Position numbers and translations under genes: made by a program
The notes under the pieces: generated by a model
What the model saw: only the letters and a program-made list of their open reading frames with translations
Told to the model about the DNA's origin: nothing
Database searches by the model: none
In this document: positions 7,113 to 14,249 of the stretch, one piece after another
Layout: every line of letters begins with the position of its first letter
How positions within the stretch are numbered: position 1 is the first letter of the stretch
DNA from: CAKUFA01 sp963627465
GTDB taxonomy: Bacteria > Bacillota > Clostridia > Christensenellales > Aristaeellaceae
DNA length: 21,041 bases
Reading direction: 5' to 3'
NCBI GenBank assembly: GCA_963627465.1
Contig: CAVGBO010000022.1
Coordinates: 1 to 21,041, forward strand

Positions 7113-8078
7113 ATGCGCAGCATTCTTGAAATTTTATCGGACGGGCAGTATGTTTCCGGGGAAGAAATTAGCCGGGAGATGGGCATCAGCCGAGCCGCTG
7201 TATGGAAGCGGATCGGTGTGCTGAAGGAGCAGGGATGGCAAATTGAAAGCGGCGGCAAGCGGGGCTACCGGCTGGAAAGCGGCGACAGCCTTGCACCGGA
7301 GTTGTGGAAGGGCAAACTGACCACCCGGTACATGGGGCAGGGAGAAAATCGATACCTGGAAGAAACGGACTCCACCAACGTGCAGGTAAAGCAAATGGCC
7401 ATTGCCGGTGCACCCGGCGGCAGTCTGTGTGTGGCGGAATGCCAAACGGCGGGCAAAGGCCGGTTGGGACGGCAGTGGATCAGCCCTGCCGGACAAGGTC
7501 TGTGGATTTCCTTGCTTCTTCGTCCACGTCTGGCCCCATCCCATGCGCCGCTGATTACCCTGTGCACTGCCATGGCCATGAGCCGGGCTGTGCAGGAAGT
7601 TACCGGAGCAGACTGTGCCATTAAGTGGCCCAATGATTTGGTGCATAACGGCAGGAAGATTTGCGGCATTCTGCTGGAAATGGGTGCAGACCCGGATGCT
7701 ATCGAATATGTGGTGGTAGGCACGGGGCTGAACGTGAAGAAAGGTGCCTATCCGCCTGAGCTGGCGGAGCGTGCCATTGCCATTGAGGAATTTGCTCCTG
7801 TGCCCAAGCGCCGGGATCTGATTGTGCACTACCTGACAGCCATGGAAGACTTGATGGATCGGCTGGAAAAAGGCGGCTTTGAGGCAATCATGGATACCTA
7901 CAGGGCCAACAGCTGCACGCTGGGCAGCCGGGTGCATGTATCCGGCAGTGTGGACTTTATGGGTGTAGCGGAAAGCATTGACGAAACCGGCGCACTCCTT
8001 GTGCGGGATGATGATGGTCAGCTTCGCCGAGTGCTCAGCGGCGATGTATCTGTGCGTGGGGTTATGGGCTATGTGTAA
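7113..8078 (+). CDS. birA: Bifunctional biotin--protein ligase / biotin repressor
   Basis: Activates biotin with ATP to biotinyl-5'-AMP and transfers it to a lysine of biotin carboxyl carrier protein and other biotin enzymes. From ATG 7113 it has 321 residues. An N-terminal winged helix (about 5-60, with ISREMGISRAAVWKRI) makes this the bifunctional, DNA-binding class. The catalytic domain has the biotin/ATP loop GKGRLGRQW (114-122) and KWPND (K171), then CGILLE and GTGLNV, and ends with an SH3-like C-terminal domain. The start at 7113 was chosen over ATG 7101 because GAGGAG (7103-7108) lies between them and fits as its ribosome-binding site. It overlaps acpS by 8 bases. No biotin synthesis or transport genes are in view, so the targets of the repressor domain are unknown. 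Confidence 0.95.
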   Translation: MRSILEILSDGQYVSGEEISREMGISRAAVWKRIGVLKEQGWQIESGGKRGYRLESGDSLAPELWKGKLTTRYMGQGENRYLEETDSTNVQVKQMAIAGAPGGSLCVAECQTAGKGRLGRQWISPAGQGLWISLLLRPRLAPSHAPLITLCTAMAMSRAVQEVTGADCAIKWPNDLVHNGRKICGILLEMGADPDAIEYVVVGTGLNVKKGAYPPELAERAIAIEEFAPVPKRRDLIVHYLTAMEDLMDRLEKGGFEAIMDTYRANSCTLGSRVHVSGSVDFMGVAESIDETGALLVRDDDGQLRRVLSGDVSVRGVMGYV

Positions 8079-8436
8079 GACGCGGGGCGTAGGGCTGGAT
8101 CTGTGCGCAGTTGCACGTATGGAAGCCTTGACGGGACACGAATCCTTCCTGCAAAAGTATTTTACGGAAGAAGAGCAGCAATACATTCGCAGCAGAGGCA
8201 AGGCGGCAGGGGAAACCATGGCCGGGATTTATGCCGCAAAGGAAGCCTTCCTGAAGGCAGTAGGGGTGGGCATTGTGCTGCCGCTGAAGGATGTAGGTGT
8301 TACCCACACGGAGCAGGGGCGGCCCTGTTACCGCCTGCAGGGCAAAGCGACGGCTTTCGGCAGGGATGAAGATTTTCTGCTGAGCATCTCCCATGATGGG
8401 GGCGTTGCCGCAGCCGTGTGTATTTGGAACCAATAA
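8071..8436 (+). CDS. acpS: Holo-[acyl-carrier-protein] synthase
   Basis: Transfers 4'-phosphopantetheine from coenzyme A to the serine of apo-ACP, which fatty acid synthesis requires. It has 121 residues, the normal AcpS length. Family motifs are GVGLDL near the N-terminus (D10, Mg binding), AAKEAFLKA (E58, K57) and the C-terminal SISHD (S106, H108). Start ATG 8071 lies inside the end of birA, giving an 8-base overlap; no strong Shine-Dalgarno precedes it, so translation is probably coupled to birA. Starting farther upstream would add residues coded by birA that do not resemble AcpS. The neighbour has a related role: BirA biotinylates the acetyl-CoA carboxylase carrier, while AcpS modifies the fatty acid synthase carrier. 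Confidence 0.93.
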   Translation: MCKTRGVGLDLCAVARMEALTGHESFLQKYFTEEEQQYIRSRGKAAGETMAGIYAAKEAFLKAVGVGIVLPLKDVGVTHTEQGRPCYRLQGKATAFGRDEDFLLSISHDGGVAAAVCIWNQ

Positions 8437-8438
8437 AA

Positions 8439-8473
8439 AAAGGGTGTGCGCTCATGCAGAACGCACACCCTTT
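8439..8473. terminator. Bidirectional intrinsic terminator between acpS and the CapA gene
   Basis: A perfect 12-bp stem, AAAGGGTGTGCG (8439-8450) with CGCACACCCTTT (8462-8473), and an 11-base loop. It is flanked by A-rich sequence on the left and TTTCTTCTTTT on the right, so it can serve both convergent transcripts. The stop codons at 8436 and 8480 sit on either side. Confidence 0.9.
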
Positions 8474-8479
8474 CTTCTT

Positions 8480-9637
8480 TTACCATTCCAGCGGATACTC
8501 ATCCACCACGTATTCAAGCTTTTTGCCGTTGGCCTTCAAGGTAGTCAACACGCTGTCAATAGCGGTCTCCTTGGTCAGCACCGTGGGCGTGAAATCGTTT
8601 CGATCCGTCCGGCTGGAAATTCGGATGGGAATAATGCGGAAGCCCTCATTGGTGATGGTATCGTTCCGCATACGGAACCGTGTCTGGAAGATGAAACTGC
8701 TCATGTCACTGGGCTTGCTGTTGCCGGAGAAGCAGAAGTTCCCCAGCGAATAGCAGATGTATACCCCATTGTAGTACTCAATGGGATTGATGCGGTGGCT
8801 GTGATGCCCCAATACGAGGTCGGCACCGCTGTCCACGGCCAGGTGTCCCATTTTGATCTGGTTGCTGGTGGGGGAGTAATCCTTTTCGTTGCCCCAGTGG
8901 AAACTGACGATCACAATGGGGTACTTCTCCTTGGCGGCGGCAATATCCGCAGGTACCTTGTCCCATAGGGATTCGTACCGGTCAATGCACAGGTAGGAAA
9001 GCATGCAGATTTCCACACCCTTCACATTGATAACGCCCTCCTCCGTGGAGTTGGAGTACACAATGCCCGCATCCCGCAGGGTTTGCTTGGTGTCCTCGTA
9101 GGCATCCTCTCCGTGATCCATCACGTGGTTGTTTTCCAGAGATACGGCTTCAATCCCGTTGTCGGACAGCATACTCACGTAGCTGGGAGGCGCACTGAAA
9201 AGAAATTGATTCTCTTTTTTGTTGCTGGGTACATAGGTGGAGTTGGTCAGCGTGCCTTCGAAGTTCACAATGGTCAGGTCATCTGCCATGAGAATATCCC
9301 GAACATTGCGCATGGTGAAGTTGATGTCGCCGCCCTGCTTTTTCAGTTCATCAGCAAAAATGTCAGTGCTCTTGCGGCTGTCACCGCCAATGGTAAAGTC
9401 GCCGGTGGCGGAAATGGTAATGAGCACGGAGCCGTCGCTTTCGTAGATGCTCTCTTCTTCCTCTTCCTCAACGGTGGCGTCATCCGTGCCGTCACTGGAC
9501 TTGACCACCGTATCGGAGACCACGTCCGGATTAGCCTTGTCCAGAATGTCATCCATGGATAGGTCATCCTCTTCTTCGGCCATTACAGGAAGACAGATCA
9601 GCATCAGCGCAAGAAAAAGCGCTGCAAATCTTTGCAT
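8480..9637 (-). CDS. Secreted CapA-family protein (PGA_cap metallophosphatase fold)
   Basis: A 385-residue exported protein. A signal peptide (1-20, cleavage after VMA) is followed by a very acidic low-complexity stretch (about 21-67, including EEEEEE), then a calcineurin-like CapA domain. Conserved metal-site motifs are present: GD (D80), NFEG (E127), NNH (N170, H171), HWG (H247) and GHHSH (H278, H279, H281). CapA/PgsA members take part in poly-gamma-glutamate capsule synthesis in Bacillus, but most relatives in Clostridia are stand-alone proteins of unknown role, and no pgsB or pgsC is nearby. Start ATG 9637 is 6 bases after AAGGAGG. I found no convincing promoter in the 93 bases upstream, so readthrough from the aminotransferase gene is possible. 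Confidence 0.9.
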   Translation of the reverse strand: MQRFAALFLALMLICLPVMAEEEDDLSMDDILDKANPDVVSDTVVKSSDGTDDATVEEEEEESIYESDGSVLITISATGDFTIGGDSRKSTDIFADELKKQGGDINFTMRNVRDILMADDLTIVNFEGTLTNSTYVPSNKKENQFLFSAPPSYVSMLSDNGIEAVSLENNHVMDHGEDAYEDTKQTLRDAGIVYSNSTEEGVINVKGVEICMLSYLCIDRYESLWDKVPADIAAAKEKYPIVIVSFHWGNEKDYSPTSNQIKMGHLAVDSGADLVLGHHSHRINPIEYYNGVYICYSLGNFCFSGNSKPSDMSSFIFQTRFRMRNDTITNEGFRIIPIRISSRTDRNDFTPTVLTKETAIDSVLTTLKANGKKLEYVVDEYPLEW

Positions 9638-9677
9638 TGGATACCTCCTTGAAACGTTCCAAAATGAGATGGAGCAC

Positions 9678-9705
9678 GCTTCGATTCATAGAACGAAATC
9701 GAAGC
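9678..9705. repeat. 9-bp hairpin between the aminotransferase and CapA genes
   Basis: GCTTCGATT (9678-9686) and AATCGAAGC (9697-9705) are perfect inverted arms with a 10-base loop. No T-run follows directly on either strand (the nearest minus-strand TTTT is about 14 bases away), so it is not a standard terminator. It may be a partial terminator or a processing or regulatory stem. Confidence 0.5.
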
Positions 9706-9730
9706 CGATTTTCATCCCAAAAGGGCAACG

Positions 9731-10912
9731 TCAGCAGTTCTCTTGTAGGAATTCACCCATCCGATCCAGCGCAGTGGTCAGCTTTTCAATGCCGGTAGCA
9801 TAGCTGCAGCGGATGTGTCCTTCACCGCAGGGGCCAAAGGCCGTGCCGGGGACGCAGGCAACATGCTTGTCCCGCAGCAGCTTTTCGCAGAATTCTTCAC
9901 TGCTCATGCCGGTGGAGGCAATGGACGGGAACACATAGAAGGCACCCAGGGGCTCAAAGCATTCCAGTCCCATGGATCGGAAGCTTTCCACCATGAGTCG
10001 GCGGCGGCGGTCATAGCTGTCCCGCATGCGCAGCACGTCCTCATAGCCGTTTTCCCGACCGGAGCGAAGTGCCTCCAAAGCGGCAGCCTGACCCTGACGG
10101 GGAGCGCAGAGAATGCCGTACTGATGAATCTTGTTCATCACGTTAATCAACTCTTCCGGGCCGCAGATGTAGCCCACACGCCAGCCGGTCATGGCAAAGG
10201 ACTTGCTGAAACCGTTAATGGTCAGGGTATAGTCCGCCATGCCGGGCAGGGAAGCAAAACTGACATGATGCCGATCCCCATAGGTCAGTTCAGAATAGAT
10301 TTCGTCAGAAATGACAAGAATCTTCTTCTCCCGAACCACTTCGGCCAAGGCTTCCAAGTCCTGCTTTTCCATAATGGCGCCGGTAGGGTTGTTGGGATAG
10401 GGCAGAATCAAAGCCTTGGTTCGGGGGGTGATAGCCTTGCGGACAGCCTCCGCACTTAGGCGGAAGTCCGTCTCTGCCGTGGTAACAACGCCCACAGGCG
10501 TGCCGCCCGCAAAGATGACGCTGGGACTGTAGCTGACGTAGCTGGGTTCCGGCACCAGCACCTCATCCCCGGCGGAAACAATGGCACGGAGTGCCACATC
10601 GATGGATTCGCTTGCACCTACGGTCACCAGCACCTGGGTTTCTGGATTGTACGTGAGGTGATAACGATGCTCCAGATACCAGGCGATTTCCTGCCGAAGG
10701 GGCAGTAAACCACGGTTGGCCGTATACTGAGTTTCACCGTCAACAATGCTGTTAATGGCGGCGTTGCGGATGTGATAGGGGGTGATGAAGTCCGGCTCGC
10801 CTACGCCTAGGGAAATGGTATCCTTCATGGTGGCAGCCAGGTCAAAGAAGCGGCGGATGCCGCTGGGGGGAACGGCCGCTACCCGAGGATTCAAATACTG
10901 CTCGTACGTCAC
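9731..10912 (-). CDS. PLP-dependent class I/II aminotransferase
   Basis: A 393-residue fold-type I aminotransferase of the aspartate aminotransferase/PatA-like group, cytoplasmic. The Schiff-base lysine is K237 in SKSFAMTGWRVGY. N175 in NNPTG and D203 in SDEIY bind PLP, and the substrate carboxylate arginine is in HIRCSYA near the C-terminus. The substrate cannot be told from sequence; aspartate, aromatic or alanine-type amino donors are all possible. It starts with GTG at 10912, overlapping the Lrp-type regulator by 4 bases (GTGA), so the two are translationally coupled. The regulator/aminotransferase pairing is common in Clostridia and suggests control by an amino acid ligand. Confidence 0.92.
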   Translation of the reverse strand: MTYEQYLNPRVAAVPPSGIRRFFDLAATMKDTISLGVGEPDFITPYHIRNAAINSIVDGETQYTANRGLLPLRQEIAWYLEHRYHLTYNPETQVLVTVGASESIDVALRAIVSAGDEVLVPEPSYVSYSPSVIFAGGTPVGVVTTAETDFRLSAEAVRKAITPRTKALILPYPNNPTGAIMEKQDLEALAEVVREKKILVISDEIYSELTYGDRHHVSFASLPGMADYTLTINGFSKSFAMTGWRVGYICGPEELINVMNKIHQYGILCAPRQGQAAALEALRSGRENGYEDVLRMRDSYDRRRRLMVESFRSMGLECFEPLGAFYVFPSIASTGMSSEEFCEKLLRDKHVACVPGTAFGPCGEGHIRCSYATGIEKLTTALDRMGEFLQENC

Positions 10913-11400
10913 GGGGAGATCACCAGCCGCTGATCAGACTTGTCACCCTCGAAGATGACGCCTTCTTCCTTGTACCGCTTGAGTACAAAGCTGGTGGCCG
11001 TGCCGGTGACCATCTCCAGGGTGGACAGCTTTTCGGATACGAACAGTGCCAGATCCTTCAGCGTCCGTGCCTCTACCAGCACCAGCAGGTCATAGCTGCC
11101 GCTCATTAGGTAGACGCTCTTCACTTCCTCAAAGCGATAAATCCGCTTGGCAACCGCATCAAAGCCCATGTCCCGCTGAGGGGTTACACGAACCTCAATC
11201 ATGGCCTCCACACGTTCCCGATCCGTCTTGTCCCAGTTAATGGTAGGGGCGTAGCGGAGGATCACCCGCTCCTCTTCCAAGTGACGGATGGTTTCACTCA
11301 CTTCTTCCGGTGTGGCGCCGGTCATCACGGCCAGCTTGTCCACACTCAGTCGGCAATCTTCCTTCAACAGCTCCAGAAGATCACTTTCCAGTTTCTTCAA
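10909..11400 (-). CDS. Lrp/AsnC-family transcriptional regulator
   Basis: A DNA-binding regulator that usually responds to amino acids and forms dimers to octamers. It has 163 residues. An N-terminal helix-turn-helix (about 3-50, with DLLELLKEDCRLSVDKLA) is followed by a RAM/AsnC ligand domain (about 65-150) containing SGSYDLLVLVEA, the ligand-pocket signature. Start TTG 11400 was chosen because AAAGGAG (11409-11415) lies 8 bases upstream; a TTG at 11418 precedes that site. It shares an operon with the aminotransferase gene, which it probably regulates together with itself. A consensus promoter lies at 11439-11467. Confidence 0.92.
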   Translation of the reverse strand: MKKLESDLLELLKEDCRLSVDKLAVMTGATPEEVSETIRHLEEERVILRYAPTINWDKTDRERVEAMIEVRVTPQRDMGFDAVAKRIYRFEEVKSVYLMSGSYDLLVLVEARTLKDLALFVSEKLSTLEMVTGTATSFVLKRYKEEGVIFEGDKSDQRLVISP

Positions 11401-11438
11401 AGGAAACACTCCTTTCAATCATTACCTGATATTGATCT

Positions 11439-11467
11439 ATTGTATACGGAAAGACGATACCTGTCAA
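11439..11467 (-). promoter_or_regulatory. Near-consensus sigma-A promoter of the lrp-aminotransferase operon
   Basis: Minus strand: perfect -35 TTGACA (11462-11467), 17-base spacer, -10 TACAAT (11439-11444, five of six). It is the best promoter match in the window. It lies only 10 bases past the stop codon of the NYN gene, so that gene has no clear terminator of its own. Confidence 0.8.
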
Positions 11468-11476
11468 AAAACGAGC

Positions 11477-12472
11477 TTACAGCAGCTTAATGAGCATGGT
11501 CTTCTGCTCGTCCATTTCCACTACCAGCAGACCGTCTTTCTCCAGCTGCTTCAGCATATCGGAAAAACGCTTGAAGCCAATGGCACGCTCGGTGAAGTCG
11601 GGGTAGGTGGTCAGAATGTCAGCCTTCAGGATGGAAGGATTCACCCGGTCAAAGCCGCCGTCCTTGTAGGCCTGCAGCTGGGCGGCAAAGGCATCCTTCC
11701 AGTTATCCTTGGTAAGTTGGGGATGACTTTCTGCCTCGGCAGGGCTGTTCAGGCTGACCATCACGTTGAAGTTGTCGTTCTTTACGTGCAGGTCGCCGAA
11801 CTTTGCAGCCAACTTCAGCAGCAGCTTGTAGAAGGTGGCGCAGCCGTAGGCCTTTTCATTAAAGTCAGGCCGCAGCCGGAGCAGAACTCCCTTCAGCTCA
11901 CTGGCATACATTTCGTCTGTGTCGGAGGATTCTTCAAAGACGCTGCACAGCAGCTTGTTCAGCTCGGCTTCGTCCATCATTTCCTCGTTGCTGGCGGCAA
12001 CCTTGTGCTTCTTGGAGGGGGTGTTGTTCACCTTGCGGCTGCCCACACTCTCCAGAAACTGAAACTCGTTGCATGCGTTGATGAAAATGGTGCTGGCAGC
12101 TTCGCTTCGGCTGATGCCCAGCACAAACTTGCCCATGGATTTCAGCCGGCCAACCAGCGGCGTATAGTCGCTGTCGCCGGAAACGATGCAGAAGGAGTCA
12201 ATCCGGTCGTTGGTGTAAGCAACTTCCAGTGCATCGATGACCAGCAGAATGTCGGCATTGTTCTTCTGGGCAATGCCGTAGCGCAGGGAGGGAACCACGG
12301 AGAAAGTGTTGCTCAGCAGCACTTCCTTCAGGTCACTGAACCGATCCGTGTACCCGTACACCTTGCCCAGCAGAATGTCTCCGCGGATTTTCACTTTTTC
12401 CAAGATGCTGTTCAGGGTTTCTACCTTTGCACCGCAGTTTTCCAAATCTACAAAAAGTGCAAACTTGCTCAA
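11477..12472 (-). CDS. NYN-domain (PIN-like nuclease) protein with two OST-HTH/LOTUS domains
   Basis: A 331-residue cytoplasmic protein. The N-terminal NYN domain (about 1-145, LabA/DUF88 type) has the acidic site of PIN-like ribonucleases: D9 in FVDLEN, D74 and D80 in NNADILLVIDAL, D100 and D102 in SGDSDYTPLV. Two OST-HTH/LOTUS-like modules follow (about 165-240 and 255-331). They share the pattern of an aromatic and acidic turn (RPDFNEKAYG and YPDFTERAIG) followed by a helix (FYKLLLKL and FSDMLKQL). OST-HTH domains are RNA-binding or G-quadruplex-binding in studied cases, so an RNA-cleaving or RNA-binding role is inferred; substrates are unknown. The start is TTG 12472, with a weak GAAGGGA upstream. 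It lies 19 bases after the GntR gene and is probably cotranscribed with it. Confidence 0.9.
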   Translation of the reverse strand: MSKFALFVDLENCGAKVETLNSILEKVKIRGDILLGKVYGYTDRFSDLKEVLLSNTFSVVPSLRYGIAQKNNADILLVIDALEVAYTNDRIDSFCIVSGDSDYTPLVGRLKSMGKFVLGISRSEAASTIFINACNEFQFLESVGSRKVNNTPSKKHKVAASNEEMMDEAELNKLLCSVFEESSDTDEMYASELKGVLLRLRPDFNEKAYGCATFYKLLLKLAAKFGDLHVKNDNFNVMVSLNSPAEAESHPQLTKDNWKDAFAAQLQAYKDGGFDRVNPSILKADILTTYPDFTERAIGFKRFSDMLKQLEKDGLLVVEMDEQKTMLIKLL

Positions 12473-12491
12473 ATAAAACAGTCCCTTCGGA

Positions 12492-13211
12492 TTAAATACG
12501 GAAGGTGAACCGGTCGCCTCGAATCACCTGATGAGAAATATGCAGCGGCTGACCGTGTTGGTCGAACACCACCTCGTGGAGGCACAGCAAGGCGTCTCCG
12601 GCGGAAACGTCCAGCAGCTTGGCCTGGGCGGGGGTGGCGTAGCACAGGGAAATGTCATGGATGCCCTGTGCAGCCTCAATGTGCTGCTCCTGTAAAAGGG
12701 CATACAGGGATCCTGTCAAGTCGGCACTGAGCAGATTTTGAAAGGAAGGAGCAAAGTGGTTGGTTTCCAGCATGACCGGCATGTTGTCGGCCAGGCGGAG
12801 ACGAACAATTTCTACCACTTCGTCCTCTGGGGCAAGCATCAACTCTTGCACGTCCTCTTCACTGGCGTGCACCATGGCGGCATGCACCAGCCGGGTACCT
12901 GCTTCACAGCCCATCATGCGGCAGGCTTCGTGGAAGCTGTTCATGCCCCGGAGATCCTTGCGAATGCGGGGCATGCCTACAAAGGTGCCTTTTCCCTGAT
13001 GACGCTTTAGCAGACCTTCCTGAGTCAGCTCATGCAGCGCCTTGCGCACGGTGACACGGCTGACCCCGTAAGTGGCGCAAAGTTCCTGCTCGGAAGGAAT
13101 GCGGCTGTGCACAGGATACACCCCGGCGGTAATATCGCTGCGCAACTTCTTAATCAGCTGCTTGTACAGGGGGCTGTAGCTTTCGGAATCCAGAATCTGC
13201 TTGTTTTTCAT
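12492..13211 (-). CDS. GntR-family regulator, HutC/UTRA subfamily
   Basis: A 239-residue transcription factor. The N-terminal winged helix (about 10-75) has the family signature RIPSEQELCATYGVSRVTVRK (split across turn and recognition helix) and GKGTFV at the wing. A UTRA ligand-binding domain follows (about 90-235), ending in LHISHQVIRGDRFTF. UTRA regulators usually sense a small metabolite such as a sugar phosphate, histidine or a related compound; the ligand cannot be inferred here. Start ATG 13211 follows AGAGG by 8 bases; a GTG three codons upstream is less well placed. It is followed 19 bases later by the NYN-LOTUS gene and diverges from two glycosyltransferase genes, either of which could be its target. 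Confidence 0.93.
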   Translation of the reverse strand: MKNKQILDSESYSPLYKQLIKKLRSDITAGVYPVHSRIPSEQELCATYGVSRVTVRKALHELTQEGLLKRHQGKGTFVGMPRIRKDLRGMNSFHEACRMMGCEAGTRLVHAAMVHASEEDVQELMLAPEDEVVEIVRLRLADNMPVMLETNHFAPSFQNLLSADLTGSLYALLQEQHIEAAQGIHDISLCYATPAQAKLLDVSAGDALLCLHEVVFDQHGQPLHISHQVIRGDRFTFRI

Positions 13212-13323
13212 ACGCGGCACCTCTGCATCGTCTGCTTATAAACAGTTGCATGTTTGCTGCCCACGGCACAAGAACAATACGTCTTCATGCCGGACAGCAT
13301 GACATGCAAAGGCGAACAATCAC

Positions 13324-13352
13324 AGTATAACATTATTTCATGGAAAAACCAA
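13324..13352 (-). promoter_or_regulatory. Candidate sigma-A promoter of gntR-NYN
   Basis: Minus strand: -35 TTGGTT (13347-13352), 17-base spacer, -10 TATACT (13324-13329). It implies a leader of about 105 bases, which contains the inverted repeat CATGC-CGGACA-GCATG (13287-13302). Confidence 0.5.
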
Positions 13353-13416
13353 CACCTCGCAGAAGAAAAAATGCATTTGCATACAGGTTGACATTCTGAC
13401 AATTTCTGTGAAGCAC

Positions 13417-13445
13417 TGGACAAAACAGGCCGGGAAAGGTACAAT
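13417..13445 (+). promoter_or_regulatory. Candidate sigma-A promoter of the glycosyltransferase genes
   Basis: -35 TGGACA (13417-13422, five of six), 17-base spacer, -10 TACAAT (13440-13445, five of six). Transcription would begin near 13452, about 30 bases before the start codon. It may also feed dnaE, since no terminator is seen between. Confidence 0.65.
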
Positions 13446-13481
13446 GACAAGCAGACGTTTTGCATAAGGGAGGGGTTGGCT

Positions 13482-14249
13482 GTGCCAAAGGCGAGAATCT
13501 CTGCCTGCATGGTGCTCTACCACGCAGGGGATGAGGCACTTCGGGCGGTGGATTGTCTAGATGCGTCCAATGAAACGGTGGACGTGTATCTGGTGGACAA
13601 CACGCCGGAGGATGATACGGCACAGCGCATTCGCTGGGCGCATCCTGGGGTGCAGGTACGTCCTCAGACGAAAAATCTGGGCTTTGGCCGGGGCAACAAT
13701 GTGGTGCTGAATGAGCTGGAAAGTGACTATCACATTTTGGTCAACCCGGATGTTACCTTTGAGCCGGATGTGATCAGCCGTATGGTGCGGTACATGGACG
13801 AGCATCCCAATGTGGTGATCCTGACTCCTCATGTGCTGAATGCAGACGGCACGGATCAGCTCCTGCCCAAGAAACAGCCCACCGTCCATTATTTGCTGGG
13901 TGGCTTTCTGGAAAAGCTGGGAGGACCATTTGTTCGCTGGAGACGGGAGTACACCATGGCGGATGATGATCTGAGCCATCCGCTGAAGGTGAAGTTTGCC
14001 ACCGGCTGCTTCCTCATGATCCGCACCAAGACCTTCAAAGAACTGAAAGGCTTTGATGAACGGTTCTTCCTTTATCAGGAAGATTCTGACCTAAGCCGCC
14101 GGGCTGCCCAGCTGGGGCCGATTATCTACCACCCGGATATGTGCGTGACCCATAACTGGGCTCGGGAAAATACCCGAAGCGTGAAGGGCATACTTCGGCA
14201 GATTCGGTCGGTGTGCCAATTTTTCATGAAATGGGGCGTCGAGTGGTGA
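13482..14249 (+). CDS. GT2 glycosyltransferase, rhamnosyltransferase-like (WbbL type)
   Basis: A 255-residue GT-A fold transferase, probably working at the cytoplasmic face of the membrane on a lipid-linked glycan. Nucleotide-sugar motifs are YLVDNTPEDD (36-45), NLGFGRGNN (65-73, characteristic of WbbL-like rhamnosyltransferases) and the DXD-equivalent NPDV (88-91). The acceptor-side motif GFDERFFLYQEDSDLSRR is in the C-terminal third. Start GTG 13482 follows GGGAGG by 8 bases; a TTG at 13476 abuts the ribosome site. It overlaps the next glycosyltransferase gene by 4 bases. dTDP-rhamnose as the donor is an inference from family resemblance; no rml genes are in view. Confidence 0.88.
   Translation: MPKARISACMVLYHAGDEALRAVDCLDASNETVDVYLVDNTPEDDTAQRIRWAHPGVQVRPQTKNLGFGRGNNVVLNELESDYHILVNPDVTFEPDVISRMVRYMDEHPNVVILTPHVLNADGTDQLLPKKQPTVHYLLGGFLEKLGGPFVRWRREYTMADDDLSHPLKVKFATGCFLMIRTKTFKELKGFDERFFLYQEDSDLSRRAAQLGPIIYHPDMCVTHNWARENTRSVKGILRQIRSVCQFFMKWGVEW

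Larger units (their letters stand above)
13246..13465. repeat. Four TTGCAT elements in the gntR/glycosyltransferase intergenic region
   Basis: TTGCAT occurs at 13246-13251, 13377-13382 and 13460-13465 on the plus strand and at 13304-13309 on the minus strand. The 13377 copy is part of a 5-2-5 inverted repeat, ATGCATTTGCAT (13371-13382). These are candidate binding sites for the divergent GntR regulator. The hexamer also occurs elsewhere in the window, so this is tentative. Confidence 0.3.

Noticed and set aside
7134..8219. Minus-strand open frame of 361 codons opposite birA and acpS
   Set aside because: It spans two well-supported genes on the other strand, has no recognisable domain and no ribosome site.
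13208..13623. Short minus-strand frames across the gntR/glycosyltransferase intergenic region
   Set aside because: They overlap divergent promoters, have no ribosome sites and show no domain resemblance.
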